From positions 1 through 12,006 of the forward strand of contig DATFCC010000006.1 of the NCBI GenBank assembly GCA_035253505.1: a DNA stretch of 12,006 bases, read 5' to 3'. The DNA comes from AWTP1-13 sp035253505. GTDB taxonomy: Bacteria > Pseudomonadota > Alphaproteobacteria > Rhizobiales > Hyphomicrobiaceae. Below, piece by piece: positions 6,164 through 12,006 of this stretch. Both the position numbers and the translations under genes were made by a program. Under the pieces are notes generated by a model. It had not been told where the DNA came from, did not search any database, and saw only the letters and a program-made list of their open reading frames with translations. Position 1 is the stretch's first letter; each line of letters starts with the position of its first letter.

Positions 6164-7228
6164 ATGGACAATTCGAATCTGATCGCCGACACGGCCAAGC
6201 GGATCCTGAGCGATCTTGCCGATCCCCAGACCGTCAACCGTGCCAAGGACGACGGCTGGAAAGCCCCGGCGTGGGCGGCGCTGGAGGCGGCGGGCCTCAC
6301 GCTGGCCTGGGTGCCCGAGGAGCTGGGTGGCGCCGGGGCCGATATGGCCGATGGATTTGCCGTTCTGCGCGAGGCGGGCCGTTTTGCGACCGCGCTGCCG
6401 CTCGCGGAGACGCTGCTGGCTGGCTGGCTGTTGTCCCGCGCCGGCATCGCCTCGCCCAAGGGGCCGATGGCCTGCGCCCCGGCCCGCGACGGCGACAAGG
6501 TGGCCGTCTCCGGCGCCGGCACGCTGACCGGCTCGCTGCGCGCCGTCCCCTTCGCCAAGCGTGCAACGCATCTCGTTGTCCTGGCGCGCCGCGAGGCCGG
6601 CGGCGACGCCGTCGCGCTGGTGGAGGCCGCCCAGGCGCGTATTTCCGAGGCCACCGGCATCAGCGGCGACCCGCTCAACACCGTCGCCTTCGGCGGCGCG
6701 CGCGCAGTGTCCTTCAAGGACGCGCCATCCGGCCTCGATGCCCAGAGCCTGATGCTGATGGGCGCAACCGTTCGTGCCGTGCAGATGTCGGGGGCGCTCG
6801 AGGCCATCCTGGCACTGTCGGTGGGCTACGCCAACGAGCGCGTTGCCTTCGAGCGGCCGATCGCCAAGTTCCAGGCCGTGCAGCACAACCTTGCCCGCCT
6901 TGCCGGCGAGGTGGCCGTGGCCATGGCCGCGGCCGGCTCGGCCGCCGACACGGTGGCCAACGCCCGGACCTTCGGCGAGGACGTGTTCCTGGAGGCGGCG
7001 TCCGCCAAGATCCGCGTCGGCGAGGCGGCGACCGAGGGCGCGGCCATCGCCCATCAGGTGCTCGGCGCCATCGGCTTCACCAAGGAGCACACGCTGCATC
7101 GCTTCACGCGCCGCCTGTGGGGTTGGCGCGACGACTTCGGCAACGAGAGCCAGTGGGCGGTGAAGCTCGGCAACCTCGTCGCCGCCAAAGGTGCCGACGG
7201 GCTGTGGCCCATGCTGGCAGCACGCTGA
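6164..7228 (+). CDS. Acyl-CoA dehydrogenase, small (probably non-catalytic) subunit of a heteromeric pair
   Basis: The 354-residue protein is a short acyl-CoA dehydrogenase. It has an N-terminal helical domain with W-V-P-E-E-L-G-G-A-G around residues 46-55 and a C-terminal domain with E-R-x-x-F-x-R-P-I-x-x-F-Q-A-V-Q-H. It ends in the H-Q-V-L-G-A-I-G-F-T-x-E-H-x-L-H-R-x-x-R-R-L-W-G-W pattern seen in the smaller partners of actinobacterial and proteobacterial FadE pairs. The usual C-terminal Y-E-G-T catalytic glutamate motif is absent. In such alpha2-beta2 enzymes both chains build the FAD and acyl-CoA sites and they oxidise unusual, often bulky, acyl-CoAs. ATG 6164 has AGGGA about 7 bases upstream; an earlier start at 6134 would add ten residues unlike the family. 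The large subunit gene follows after 15 bases. Confidence 0.9.
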   Translation: MDNSNLIADTAKRILSDLADPQTVNRAKDDGWKAPAWAALEAAGLTLAWVPEELGGAGADMADGFAVLREAGRFATALPLAETLLAGWLLSRAGIASPKGPMACAPARDGDKVAVSGAGTLTGSLRAVPFAKRATHLVVLARREAGGDAVALVEAAQARISEATGISGDPLNTVAFGGARAVSFKDAPSGLDAQSLMLMGATVRAVQMSGALEAILALSVGYANERVAFERPIAKFQAVQHNLARLAGEVAVAMAAAGSAADTVANARTFGEDVFLEAASAKIRVGEAATEGAAIAHQVLGAIGFTKEHTLHRFTRRLWGWRDDFGNESQWAVKLGNLVAAKGADGLWPMLAAR

Positions 7229-7243
7229 GAAGGACGATTCTCC

Positions 7244-8407
7244 ATGGCCACCGAGCTGACCTTCGACACCATGCGCCTGCCTCCGGAGTGCCAGAAGCTG
7301 CGCGAGGAGGTGCGTGCGTTCCTCGCCGAGGAGAGCGCCGCCGGCACGCTCAACGCCAACATCGGCGGCGGCATCGACGGTGCCTTCAGCGAGGAGTTCA
7401 GCCGCAAGGTCGGCGCGAAGGGCTGGATCGGCATGACGTGGCCGAAGAAGTACGGCGGTCACGAGCGCACCTTCCTGGAGCGCTACGTCGTCACCGAGGA
7501 GTTCCGCGTGGCCAATGCTCCGGTGCGGCTGCACTTCGTCGCCGATCGCCAGAGCGGCCCCGTCATCCTCAGGTACGGCAGCGAGCGCGTGAAGGCCGAC
7601 ATCCTGCCGCGTATCTGCAAGGGCGAGGTGTGCTTCGCCATCGGCATGAGCGAGCCCAACTCCGGCTCCGACCTGTTCGCGGCCAAGACCAAGGCCACCA
7701 AGACCAAGGGCGGCTGGCTCATCAACGGCACCAAGATCTGGACCAGCAGCGCCCATCACGCCCACTACCTGATCGGCCTCTTCCGCACCTCGCCGCCGAC
7801 CAAGGAGAACCGCCGGCATGGGCTCACCCAGTTCGTCGTCGACATGAAAACACCGGGCATCACCGTCAATCCAGTCTACCAGATGACCGGACAGCACGAC
7901 TTCAACGAGGTGGTGTTCCAGGACGCGTTCATGCCCGACGACCACGTGCTGGGCGAGGTGGACGGCGCCTGGAAGCAGGCGACCAGCGAACTCGCCTACG
8001 AGCGCAGCGGGCCAGAGCGGTTCCTCGAGACTTTCTACGTGCTGACCGAACTCACACGCGCGTTGGGACCCAAGCCTGATACGCGCGGCGCGGAGGGCAT
8101 CGGCCGGCTGGTGGCGCAGGTGCACGCGCTGCGGCGCATGTCGGTGTCGGTGGCCGGCATGCTGCACGCGGGCAAGGAGCCCGTTGTGGAGGCAGCCATC
8201 GTCAAGGACCTCGGCACGATCTGGGAGCAGCGGCTGCCGCACAAGGCGCGCGACCTCGCCGCGTTCGTCGATGAGGGTTCGGCCAACCGTGCCAGCTTCG
8301 AGGAACAGATGACCTACGCCACCATGATCGCGCCCAAGCTCACCATTCAGGGCGGCACCACGGAGGTGCTGCGCGGCATCATCGCCAGGGGACTGGGGCT
8401 GCGGTAG
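7244..8407 (+). CDS. Acyl-CoA dehydrogenase, large catalytic subunit of a heteromeric pair
   Basis: The 387-residue flavoenzyme would desaturate an acyl-CoA at the alpha-beta bond and pass electrons to electron-transfer flavoprotein. Seen in it are W-P-K-K-Y-G-G near residues 66-72, the FAD/substrate motif G-M-S-E-P-N-S-G-S-D-L, W-x-x-x-x-K-I-W-T-S-S, and C-terminal I-Q-G-G-T-T-E-V-L-R-G-I-I-A-R. The position that holds the medium-chain enzyme's catalytic glutamate is a glycine (I-Q-G-G-T). Instead Glu253 in Y-E-R-S-G sits where isovaleryl-CoA and long-chain dehydrogenases carry theirs, so this chain is probably the catalytic one. Translation is likely coupled to the small-subunit gene: the gap is 15 bases with an AAGGA site between. 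The substrate is not indicated by the neighbours. Confidence 0.93.
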   Translation: MATELTFDTMRLPPECQKLREEVRAFLAEESAAGTLNANIGGGIDGAFSEEFSRKVGAKGWIGMTWPKKYGGHERTFLERYVVTEEFRVANAPVRLHFVADRQSGPVILRYGSERVKADILPRICKGEVCFAIGMSEPNSGSDLFAAKTKATKTKGGWLINGTKIWTSSAHHAHYLIGLFRTSPPTKENRRHGLTQFVVDMKTPGITVNPVYQMTGQHDFNEVVFQDAFMPDDHVLGEVDGAWKQATSELAYERSGPERFLETFYVLTELTRALGPKPDTRGAEGIGRLVAQVHALRRMSVSVAGMLHAGKEPVVEAAIVKDLGTIWEQRLPHKARDLAAFVDEGSANRASFEEQMTYATMIAPKLTIQGGTTEVLRGIIARGLGLR

Positions 8408-8430
8408 AGAAGTTTGCGCGGAGGCCCCTT

Positions 8431-8485
8431 GCGGCCCTTCTCCCCTTGGGGAGAAGGTGGCCCGAAGGGCCGGATGAGGGGGCCT
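8431..8485. repeat. REP-like double hairpin element
   Basis: Two hairpins follow each other directly: CCTTCTCCCC (8436-8445), TT, GGGGAGAAGG (8448-8457), then GGCCC (8459-8463), GAA, GGGCC (8467-8471), followed by a GATGAGGGGG tail. This layout resembles the palindromic intergenic repeats scattered through many alphaproteobacterial genomes. It lies 24 bases after the large acyl-CoA dehydrogenase stop and could stabilise or end that transcript. There is no T-run, so a classical intrinsic terminator is unlikely. Confidence 0.6.
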
Positions 8486-8527
8486 GCACTTGCCTGCCGT
8501 GAAGTTCCCCCTCGCCAGTTCGGCCGA

Positions 8528-8594
8528 ATGACTTGCGACCGTGCCATCGAGCTTGGTGATCGAGGCGCGGCCGGAGGGCACGGTCGCAAGTCAT
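8528..8594. repeat. Inverted repeat with perfect 18-base arms
   Basis: Arm one, 8528-8545 (ATGACTTGCGACCGTGCC), is the exact reverse complement of arm two, 8577-8594, with 31 bases between. Flanking GGCC on both sides extends the symmetry imperfectly. The arm core recurs as a solitary copy at 3795-3812. In RNA it would form a long stable stem within the leader of the crotonase gene. No transposase or target duplication is visible. Confidence 0.65.
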
Positions 8595-8604
8595 GGCCTC
8601 ACGT

Positions 8605-8625
8605 CCTCTCCCCGGAGGGGAGAGG
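8605..8625. repeat. GC hairpin just upstream of the crotonase ribosome binding site
   Basis: CCTCTCCCC (8605-8613), GGA, GGGGAGAGG (8617-8625) forms a 9-base-pair stem with a 3-base loop. It resembles the CTCCCC/GGGGAG hairpin at 8436-8457 and may be the same repeat class. It ends about 15 bases before the GGAGGAG ribosome binding site of the crotonase gene, so it could affect translation or mRNA processing; this is inference. Confidence 0.5.
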
Positions 8626-8654
8626 GGCGCGCAACCATTGGAGGAGCAAGGTAC

Positions 8655-9449
8655 ATGGGCCCGTTCAAGGACATCGCGGTCGAGCTGACGGACGACATGG
8701 TGGCGACCATCGAGATCCGCCGCCCGCCGCACAATTTCTTCGACATCGAGCTGATCCGCCAGATCGCCGATGCCTGCGAGGCGCTGGACAAGAACGACAA
8801 GTGCCGCGCCATCGTGCTGGCGGCGCAGGGCACGGCGTTCTGCGCCGGCGCCAAGCTCGGCGGCGGCTCCGATGTGCAGGACGTCCTGGTCAAGAAGTCG
8901 GAGGCCGGCCAGGCCGGCCACCTCTACATCGAAGCCGTGCGCCTCTTCCGCACCGCCAAGCCGATCGTCGGCGCCATCCACGGTGCAGCGGTCGGTGGTG
9001 GGCTCGGGCTGGCGCTGGTGCCGGACATGCGCGTGACCTGTCCCGAGGCGCGCTTCTCCGCGAACTTCACGCGGCTCGGCTTCCACCCCGGGTTCGGGCT
9101 CACGTACACGCTGCCGGCCCTGATCGGGCCGTCGAAGGCGGCGCTGATGTTCTATACGAGCCGCCGCGTTCCCGGCGACGAAGCCGTGAAGATGGGTCTC
9201 GCCGATGTGCTGGTGCCGCAGGCCGAGGTGCGCTCCGCGGCGCAGAAGCTGGCGGCCGAGATCGCCATTGCCGCGCCGCTGGGCGTGCTCGAGACGCGAG
9301 CGACAATGCGGGCCGGGCTCGCCGACAAGGTGCGCGCCGCCACCGACATCGAGCTCGAGAAGCAGACGCGCCTGCGCAAGACGGCCGACTTCAAGGAAGG
9401 CGTCGACGCCACCAACGAGCGGCGGTTGCCAAGGTTCGTGGGGCGGTAG
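8655..9449 (+). CDS. Crotonase-fold protein annotated-as enoyl-CoA hydratase/isomerase type, lacking both classical catalytic glutamates
   Basis: The 264-residue protein has the crotonase CoA-site motifs: I-E-I-R-R-P-P-H-N-F near residues 16-25, the oxyanion-hole segment G-T-A-F-C-A-G-A-K-L around 59-68 and G-A-A-V-G-G-G-L-G-L-A-L around 112-123. Aligned by eye to rat enoyl-CoA hydratase without gaps through F-S-A-N-F-T-R-L-G-F-H-P-G-F-G, the two catalytic glutamates (Glu144 and Glu164) correspond to Phe138 and Leu164. It may therefore catalyse another CoA-thioester reaction (isomerisation, retro-aldol, hydrolysis) or use other residues. The start at 8655 follows a strong GGAGGAG (8640-8646); a longer frame would run back into the inverted repeat at 8528-8594. 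Position downstream of the acyl-CoA dehydrogenase pair suggests it handles the resulting enoyl-CoA. Fold secure; reaction unknown. Confidence 0.88.
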   Translation: MGPFKDIAVELTDDMVATIEIRRPPHNFFDIELIRQIADACEALDKNDKCRAIVLAAQGTAFCAGAKLGGGSDVQDVLVKKSEAGQAGHLYIEAVRLFRTAKPIVGAIHGAAVGGGLGLALVPDMRVTCPEARFSANFTRLGFHPGFGLTYTLPALIGPSKAALMFYTSRRVPGDEAVKMGLADVLVPQAEVRSAAQKLAAEIAIAAPLGVLETRATMRAGLADKVRAATDIELEKQTRLRKTADFKEGVDATNERRLPRFVGR

Positions 9450-9460
9450 CGAAACGTGCG

Positions 9461-9547
9461 GGCGTAGGGTGCAATAGCGCAGCGTATTGCACCGTGTGGC
9501 CCGTGATCGACCGGTGCAATACGGCCTCGCCTATTGCACCCTACGCC
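9461..9547. repeat. Nested double inverted repeat
   Basis: The outer arms GGCGTAGGGTGCAATAG (9461-9477) and its exact reverse complement (9531-9547) match over 17 bases. Inside lie CGTATTGCACCG (9483-9494) and CGGTGCAATACG (9512-9523), a perfect 12-base pair. The same GGTGCAATA/TATTGCACC word thus occurs four times in 87 bases and can pair in two ways: nested, or as two side-by-side hairpins. It starts 11 bases after the crotonase stop. A GTGCAATA-type intergenic repeat is common in proteobacteria as I recall; role here unknown. Confidence 0.7.
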
Positions 9548-9615
9548 GTGGCATGTCGTGTGGGACTTCTGCTAGGCTGATTATAGTCAGTCAAGCTCAG
9601 CCCGCGAGGTTCCGC

Positions 9616-10665
9616 ATGCACCGCCAATCGCTCGTCGACTACGGCAAGCCGTTGCAGCCGACCGAGGCGCCCACGCCGCAGCCCAAGGGCAGCGAGGTGG
9701 TGCTGCGCGTGTCGCATTGCGGCGTATGCCATTCCGACGTGCACCTGCAGGACGGCTATTTCGATCTCGGCGGCGGCAACAAGCTCGATGTCCGCGGCAA
9801 CCGGCCGATGCCGTTCACGCTGGGCCATGAGATCGCCGGCACCGTCGAGGCCGCCGGCCCGGACGCGCAGGGCGTGGCGAAGGGCAAGCGCTACGCCGCC
9901 TATCCATGGATCGGCTGCGGCACATGCGGGCTCTGCGCGCGCGGCGATGAGCACCTGTGCAACGCGCCGCGCGTGCTCGGCGTCACCGTCGATGGCGGAT
10001 ACGCGAGCCACGTGGTGGTGCCGCATCCGCGCTACCTACTCGACGTGGAGGGCATCGCGCCCGAGATCGCAGGCGCGCTGATGTGCTCCGGCCTCACCGG
10101 CTACGGCGCGGTGAAGAAAGCGATTCCCTATCTGCGCGCCGGCCCGCTGCTGATCGTCGGCCTCGGCGGCGTCGGCATGATGGGGTTGCAGTTCGCGCGT
10201 GCGCTGACCGACAAGCCGATCCTCGTCGCCGACATCGATGCGGCCAAGCGCGAGGCGGCGTTGAAGCTCGGCGCCGCGGACGCCTTCGACGCCGCCGATC
10301 CGGGCGCGCGCAAGGCCATCGCCAAGGCCTCGGGCGGCGGCGTGGGCGCGGCGGTCGATTTCGTCGGCTCGGACAAGTCGCTGGCCTTCGCGCACGGGCC
10401 GGTGGCCAAGGGCGGTGCCGCCATCGTCGTGGGGCTGTTCGGCGGCGGCTTCGCCATGCCGGTGCCGATGTTCCCCCTGCGCGCGCTGACCATCATGGGC
10501 AGCTACGTCGGCTCGCCGGCAGAGGCAGCGGAGATGCTGGCGCTGGTCAAGGCCGGCAAGGTGGCGCCGATCCCCGTCGAGCTGCGACCTCTCGACCGCA
10601 CCAGCGCCACGCTCGATGACCTGCGCAACGGCAAGATCGTCGGCCGCGTCGTCGTCACGCCGTGA
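9616..10665 (+). CDS. Zinc-dependent medium-chain alcohol dehydrogenase
   Basis: The 349-residue protein carries the full zinc alcohol dehydrogenase set. The catalytic zinc ligands are Cys38 (in C-G-V-C-H-S-D), His71-Glu72 (G-H-E-I-A-G-T-V) and probably Cys157. The structural zinc cysteines are Cys101, Cys104, Cys107 and Cys115. The Rossmann motif G-L-G-G-V-G spans 182-187. Asp206 at the end of the second beta strand (V-A-D-I-D) favours NAD over NADP. It would oxidise an alcohol to an aldehyde or ketone, or the reverse, in the cytosol. Start ATG 9616 has GAGG (9605-9608) seven bases upstream; an earlier start at 9487 would place coding sequence inside the nested repeat 9461-9547. Neighbouring CoA-ester genes suggest a catabolic role, but the substrate cannot be told from sequence. 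Confidence 0.92.
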   Translation: MHRQSLVDYGKPLQPTEAPTPQPKGSEVVLRVSHCGVCHSDVHLQDGYFDLGGGNKLDVRGNRPMPFTLGHEIAGTVEAAGPDAQGVAKGKRYAAYPWIGCGTCGLCARGDEHLCNAPRVLGVTVDGGYASHVVVPHPRYLLDVEGIAPEIAGALMCSGLTGYGAVKKAIPYLRAGPLLIVGLGGVGMMGLQFARALTDKPILVADIDAAKREAALKLGAADAFDAADPGARKAIAKASGGGVGAAVDFVGSDKSLAFAHGPVAKGGAAIVVGLFGGGFAMPVPMFPLRALTIMGSYVGSPAEAAEMLALVKAGKVAPIPVELRPLDRTSATLDDLRNGKIVGRVVVTP

Positions 10666-10766
10666 GTGGGTGCCGGCGCGATGAACCCCTATACTCGCGA
10701 CCTCGGTCCGTGCCGGGGCCACGAGTTATCCTCTCCCTGGAGGGAAGCAGTCGAAGGGAGATCAGG

Positions 10767-10840
10767 GAAAGGGGTCAGGCCCCTCGACTGAACGGGGAGG
10801 AGCGAAAGGTGACGTTGGCGCGAGGGGTCTGACCCCTTTC
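10767..10840. repeat. Pair of inverted REP-like palindromes (GGGGTC...GACCCC)
   Basis: GAAAGGGGTCAGGCCCCTCG (10767-10786) and CGAGGGGTCTGACCCCTTTC (10821-10840) are reverse complements at 19 of 20 positions, with 34 bases between. Each arm is itself a small palindrome (GGGGTC-T-GACCCC in the second). The AAAGGGGTCAGRCCCC word resembles repeats often linked to REP-associated tyrosine transposases; none is present here, so it would be a non-autonomous copy. It sits between the alcohol dehydrogenase and PanE-family genes. Confidence 0.62.
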
Positions 10841-10900
10841 GAAACGTGAAAGGCTGCGCGCGCGCTCAGTGGCGCGCGCGAGGAATTGTCGAGGTGAGCG

Positions 10901-11827
10901 ATGAAGATCACGGTGATGGGCTCCGGCGGGGTCGGTGGGTACTTCGGCGCGCGGCTGGCGGCAGCGGGCAACGACGTGACGTTCGTGGCCCGCGGTGCCC
11001 ACCTCGATGCCATGCGCAAGCATGGCCTCCGCCTCGACAGCGACATCGGCGAGCTGCATCTGAAGCCGGTGCCGGTGGTCGCTGACGCGCGCGAGATCGC
11101 CGCCGCCGATGCCGTGATTTTCGCCGTCAAGCTGGGCGACACCGAGAACGCGGCCGAGAGCCTGAAGGGTCTGGTCGGCAAGGGTGCGACGGTGTTCACG
11201 TTCCAGAACGGCGTGGAGAGCGCCGAGCGGATCGGCAAGGTCGTCGGCGCGACGGGCGTGGTGCCGGGTGTGGCGCGCATTGCCGCGCACATCATCGAGC
11301 CCGGCGTCATCCGGCAGGCCGGCAACTTCGCCAAGATCGAGTTCGCCGAGGCCGACGGCAAGCCGAGCAGCCGCACGGCGGCCTTCCACCAGGCGTGCAA
11401 GGCGGCGGGCATCGACGCGGTGCTCTCGCCGAACATCCGGCGCGACCTGTGGATCAAGTTCGCCATGCTGGCGCCGCACGCCGCCATGACCGCACTGACG
11501 CGCGGACCGATCGGCCCCGTGCGCAGCAATCCCAAGTCGCGCGAGCTGCTGCAGCAGCTTGTGGAGGAGACGGTCGCGGTGGGCGTGGCGCTGAAGACCG
11601 GACTGGAGACCGCGGACGTCGGCCGGCTCATGGAGGGCTTCGACAACATGCCGAAGGGCTTCCTGGCGTCGATGGCGCACGACATCCTGGCCGGCAAGCC
11701 GATCGAGGTCGATCATCTTTCGGGCGTGGCGGTGCGGCTCGGCGCCCAGGCCGGCGTGCCGACGCCCGCCCACCGGTTCATCACGCAGGCGCTGGCGCCA
11801 TTCGTCGCCGGCAAGCCGACGGTGTAG
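10901..11827 (+). CDS. ApbA/PanE-family reductase (2-dehydropantoate 2-reductase-like)
   Basis: The 308-residue protein has the NADP-binding G-x-G-x-x-G at 7-12 and Arg31 after the second strand, typical of NADPH use. Residues matching the E. coli PanE active site by eye are Lys77 (Lys72), Asn103 (Asn98), Lys186 (Lys176), Ser257 (Ser244) and Glu269 (Glu256). Two pantoate-contacting asparagines (Asn180, Asn184 in E. coli) fall at Leu190 and Ala194. It could be a true ketopantoate reductase of pantothenate synthesis, but these changes and the catabolic neighbours make a paralogue reducing another 2-keto acid, or oxidising a hydroxy acid, just as likely. ATG 10901 follows GAGGTG about 7 bases upstream. 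It is separated from the alcohol dehydrogenase gene by 235 bases with a repeat, so separate transcription is possible. No pantothenate gene is adjacent. Confidence 0.85.
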   Translation: MKITVMGSGGVGGYFGARLAAAGNDVTFVARGAHLDAMRKHGLRLDSDIGELHLKPVPVVADAREIAAADAVIFAVKLGDTENAAESLKGLVGKGATVFTFQNGVESAERIGKVVGATGVVPGVARIAAHIIEPGVIRQAGNFAKIEFAEADGKPSSRTAAFHQACKAAGIDAVLSPNIRRDLWIKFAMLAPHAAMTALTRGPIGPVRSNPKSRELLQQLVEETVAVGVALKTGLETADVGRLMEGFDNMPKGFLASMAHDILAGKPIEVDHLSGVAVRLGAQAGVPTPAHRFITQALAPFVAGKPTV

Positions 11828-11914
11828 CCGGTTCGCTGCAGGACCAGGGCTCCCGCTTTGCAATCCGGTCGACCCCTCGAGCTACCCTCCTTTTGAACGC
11901 GAAAGCCGGGTGGT

Positions 11915-11955
11915 CTGGCGGGTGTCCCGCCAGCGGGGTGCGGGGCTGGCCCCGC
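11915..11955. repeat. Tandem GC hairpins downstream of the PanE-family gene
   Basis: CTGGCGGG (11915-11922), TGT, CCCGCCAG (11926-11933) is followed at once by GCGGGGC (11940-11946), TG, GCCCCGC (11949-11955). The two stable stems sit between the PanE-family stop (11827) and the next gene start (11999). They may act as a transcript end or processing site, but there is no T-run. The element resembles alphaproteobacterial intergenic palindromic repeats. Confidence 0.55.
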
Positions 11956-11998
11956 TCGCGAAGCGACCAAACAGAAAAGCTAGGAAGGACGCCAGACT

Positions 11999-12006
11999 AT
12001 GCCCCT
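11999..12006 (+). CDS. Start of a further gene, cut by the window edge
   Basis: ATG at 11999 is preceded by AGGAAGGA (11982-11989), a strong ribosome binding site with nine bases of spacing, the best-looking one in the window. Only two whole codons (Met-Pro) are visible, so no function can be given. Its position after the tandem hairpins suggests a new transcription unit or the next gene of the catabolic cluster. Confidence 0.45.

Noticed and set aside
6136..8079. Second long plus-strand frame overlapping both acyl-CoA dehydrogenase genes
   Set aside because: It is an out-of-frame shadow: Arg/Gly/Ala-rich translation and no motifs, while the chosen frames carry clear dehydrogenase signatures.
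6032..8581. Very long open frame (849 codons) on the minus strand opposite the acyl-CoA dehydrogenase genes
   Set aside because: It lies antisense to two well-supported genes with family motifs, and its translation is low-complexity Gly/Ala/Arg/His-rich without domains. High GC content makes such stop-free antisense frames common.
8541..8654. Longer N-terminus for the crotonase-fold protein
   Set aside because: The extension runs through repeat elements, while ATG 8655 follows a strong GGAGGAG and matches the usual family start.
9487..9615. Longer N-terminus for the alcohol dehydrogenase
   Set aside because: The extra 43 residues would be encoded by the nested intergenic repeat and are not part of the family. 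ATG 9616 has its own GAGG site.

Overview
High-GC DNA with dense genes, short gaps and palindromic intergenic repeats. Gene content points to an alphaproteobacterium, probably Hyphomicrobiales or Rhodospirillales-like; this is an inference from gene families and repeat style, and no rRNA or marker gene is present to fix it. No tRNA, rRNA, CRISPR array, insertion sequence or phage gene was seen, and no gene-free stretch exceeds 300 bases.

Left part (1-2460): the 5' end of a membrane acyltransferase-3 (OafA/YrhL-like) gene leaves the window on the minus strand. Divergent from it, on the plus strand, are an unrecognised cytosolic repeat protein (352-1359) with four DG...E motifs and an eight-helix DmsC/YnfH-type molybdoenzyme membrane anchor (1519-2460) with no catalytic or iron-sulfur partner in the window.

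Middle part (2469-5945), all minus strand: a small PepSY-like exported protein broken by a one-base frameshift, a leaderless BtuF-like cobalamin-binding protein, a DUF71/Dph6-type PP-loop ATPase, and a patatin-like phospholipase with a DUF3734-type tail. The BtuF-like and DUF71 genes together look like the B12-salvage pairing predicted by comparative genomics. The patatin gene has its own gap of 174 bases before the next gene.

Right part (6164-11827), all plus strand: a two-subunit acyl-CoA dehydrogenase (15 bases apart), a crotonase-fold protein lacking both classical catalytic glutamates, a zinc alcohol dehydrogenase and an ApbA/PanE-family reductase whose two pantoate-contacting asparagines are replaced. 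This looks like a catabolic CoA-ester cluster of unknown substrate. Each gap after the dehydrogenase pair contains a different palindromic repeat family, so the genes may be separately terminated or their mRNA processed rather than being one simple operon. A new gene with a good ribosome binding site begins at the right edge (11999).

Most notable for follow-up: the DUF71 plus leaderless BtuF-like pair, the frameshifted PepSY gene, the glutamate-less crotonase in an acyl-CoA dehydrogenase cluster, the four-motif repeat protein, and the set of four intergenic palindrome families.
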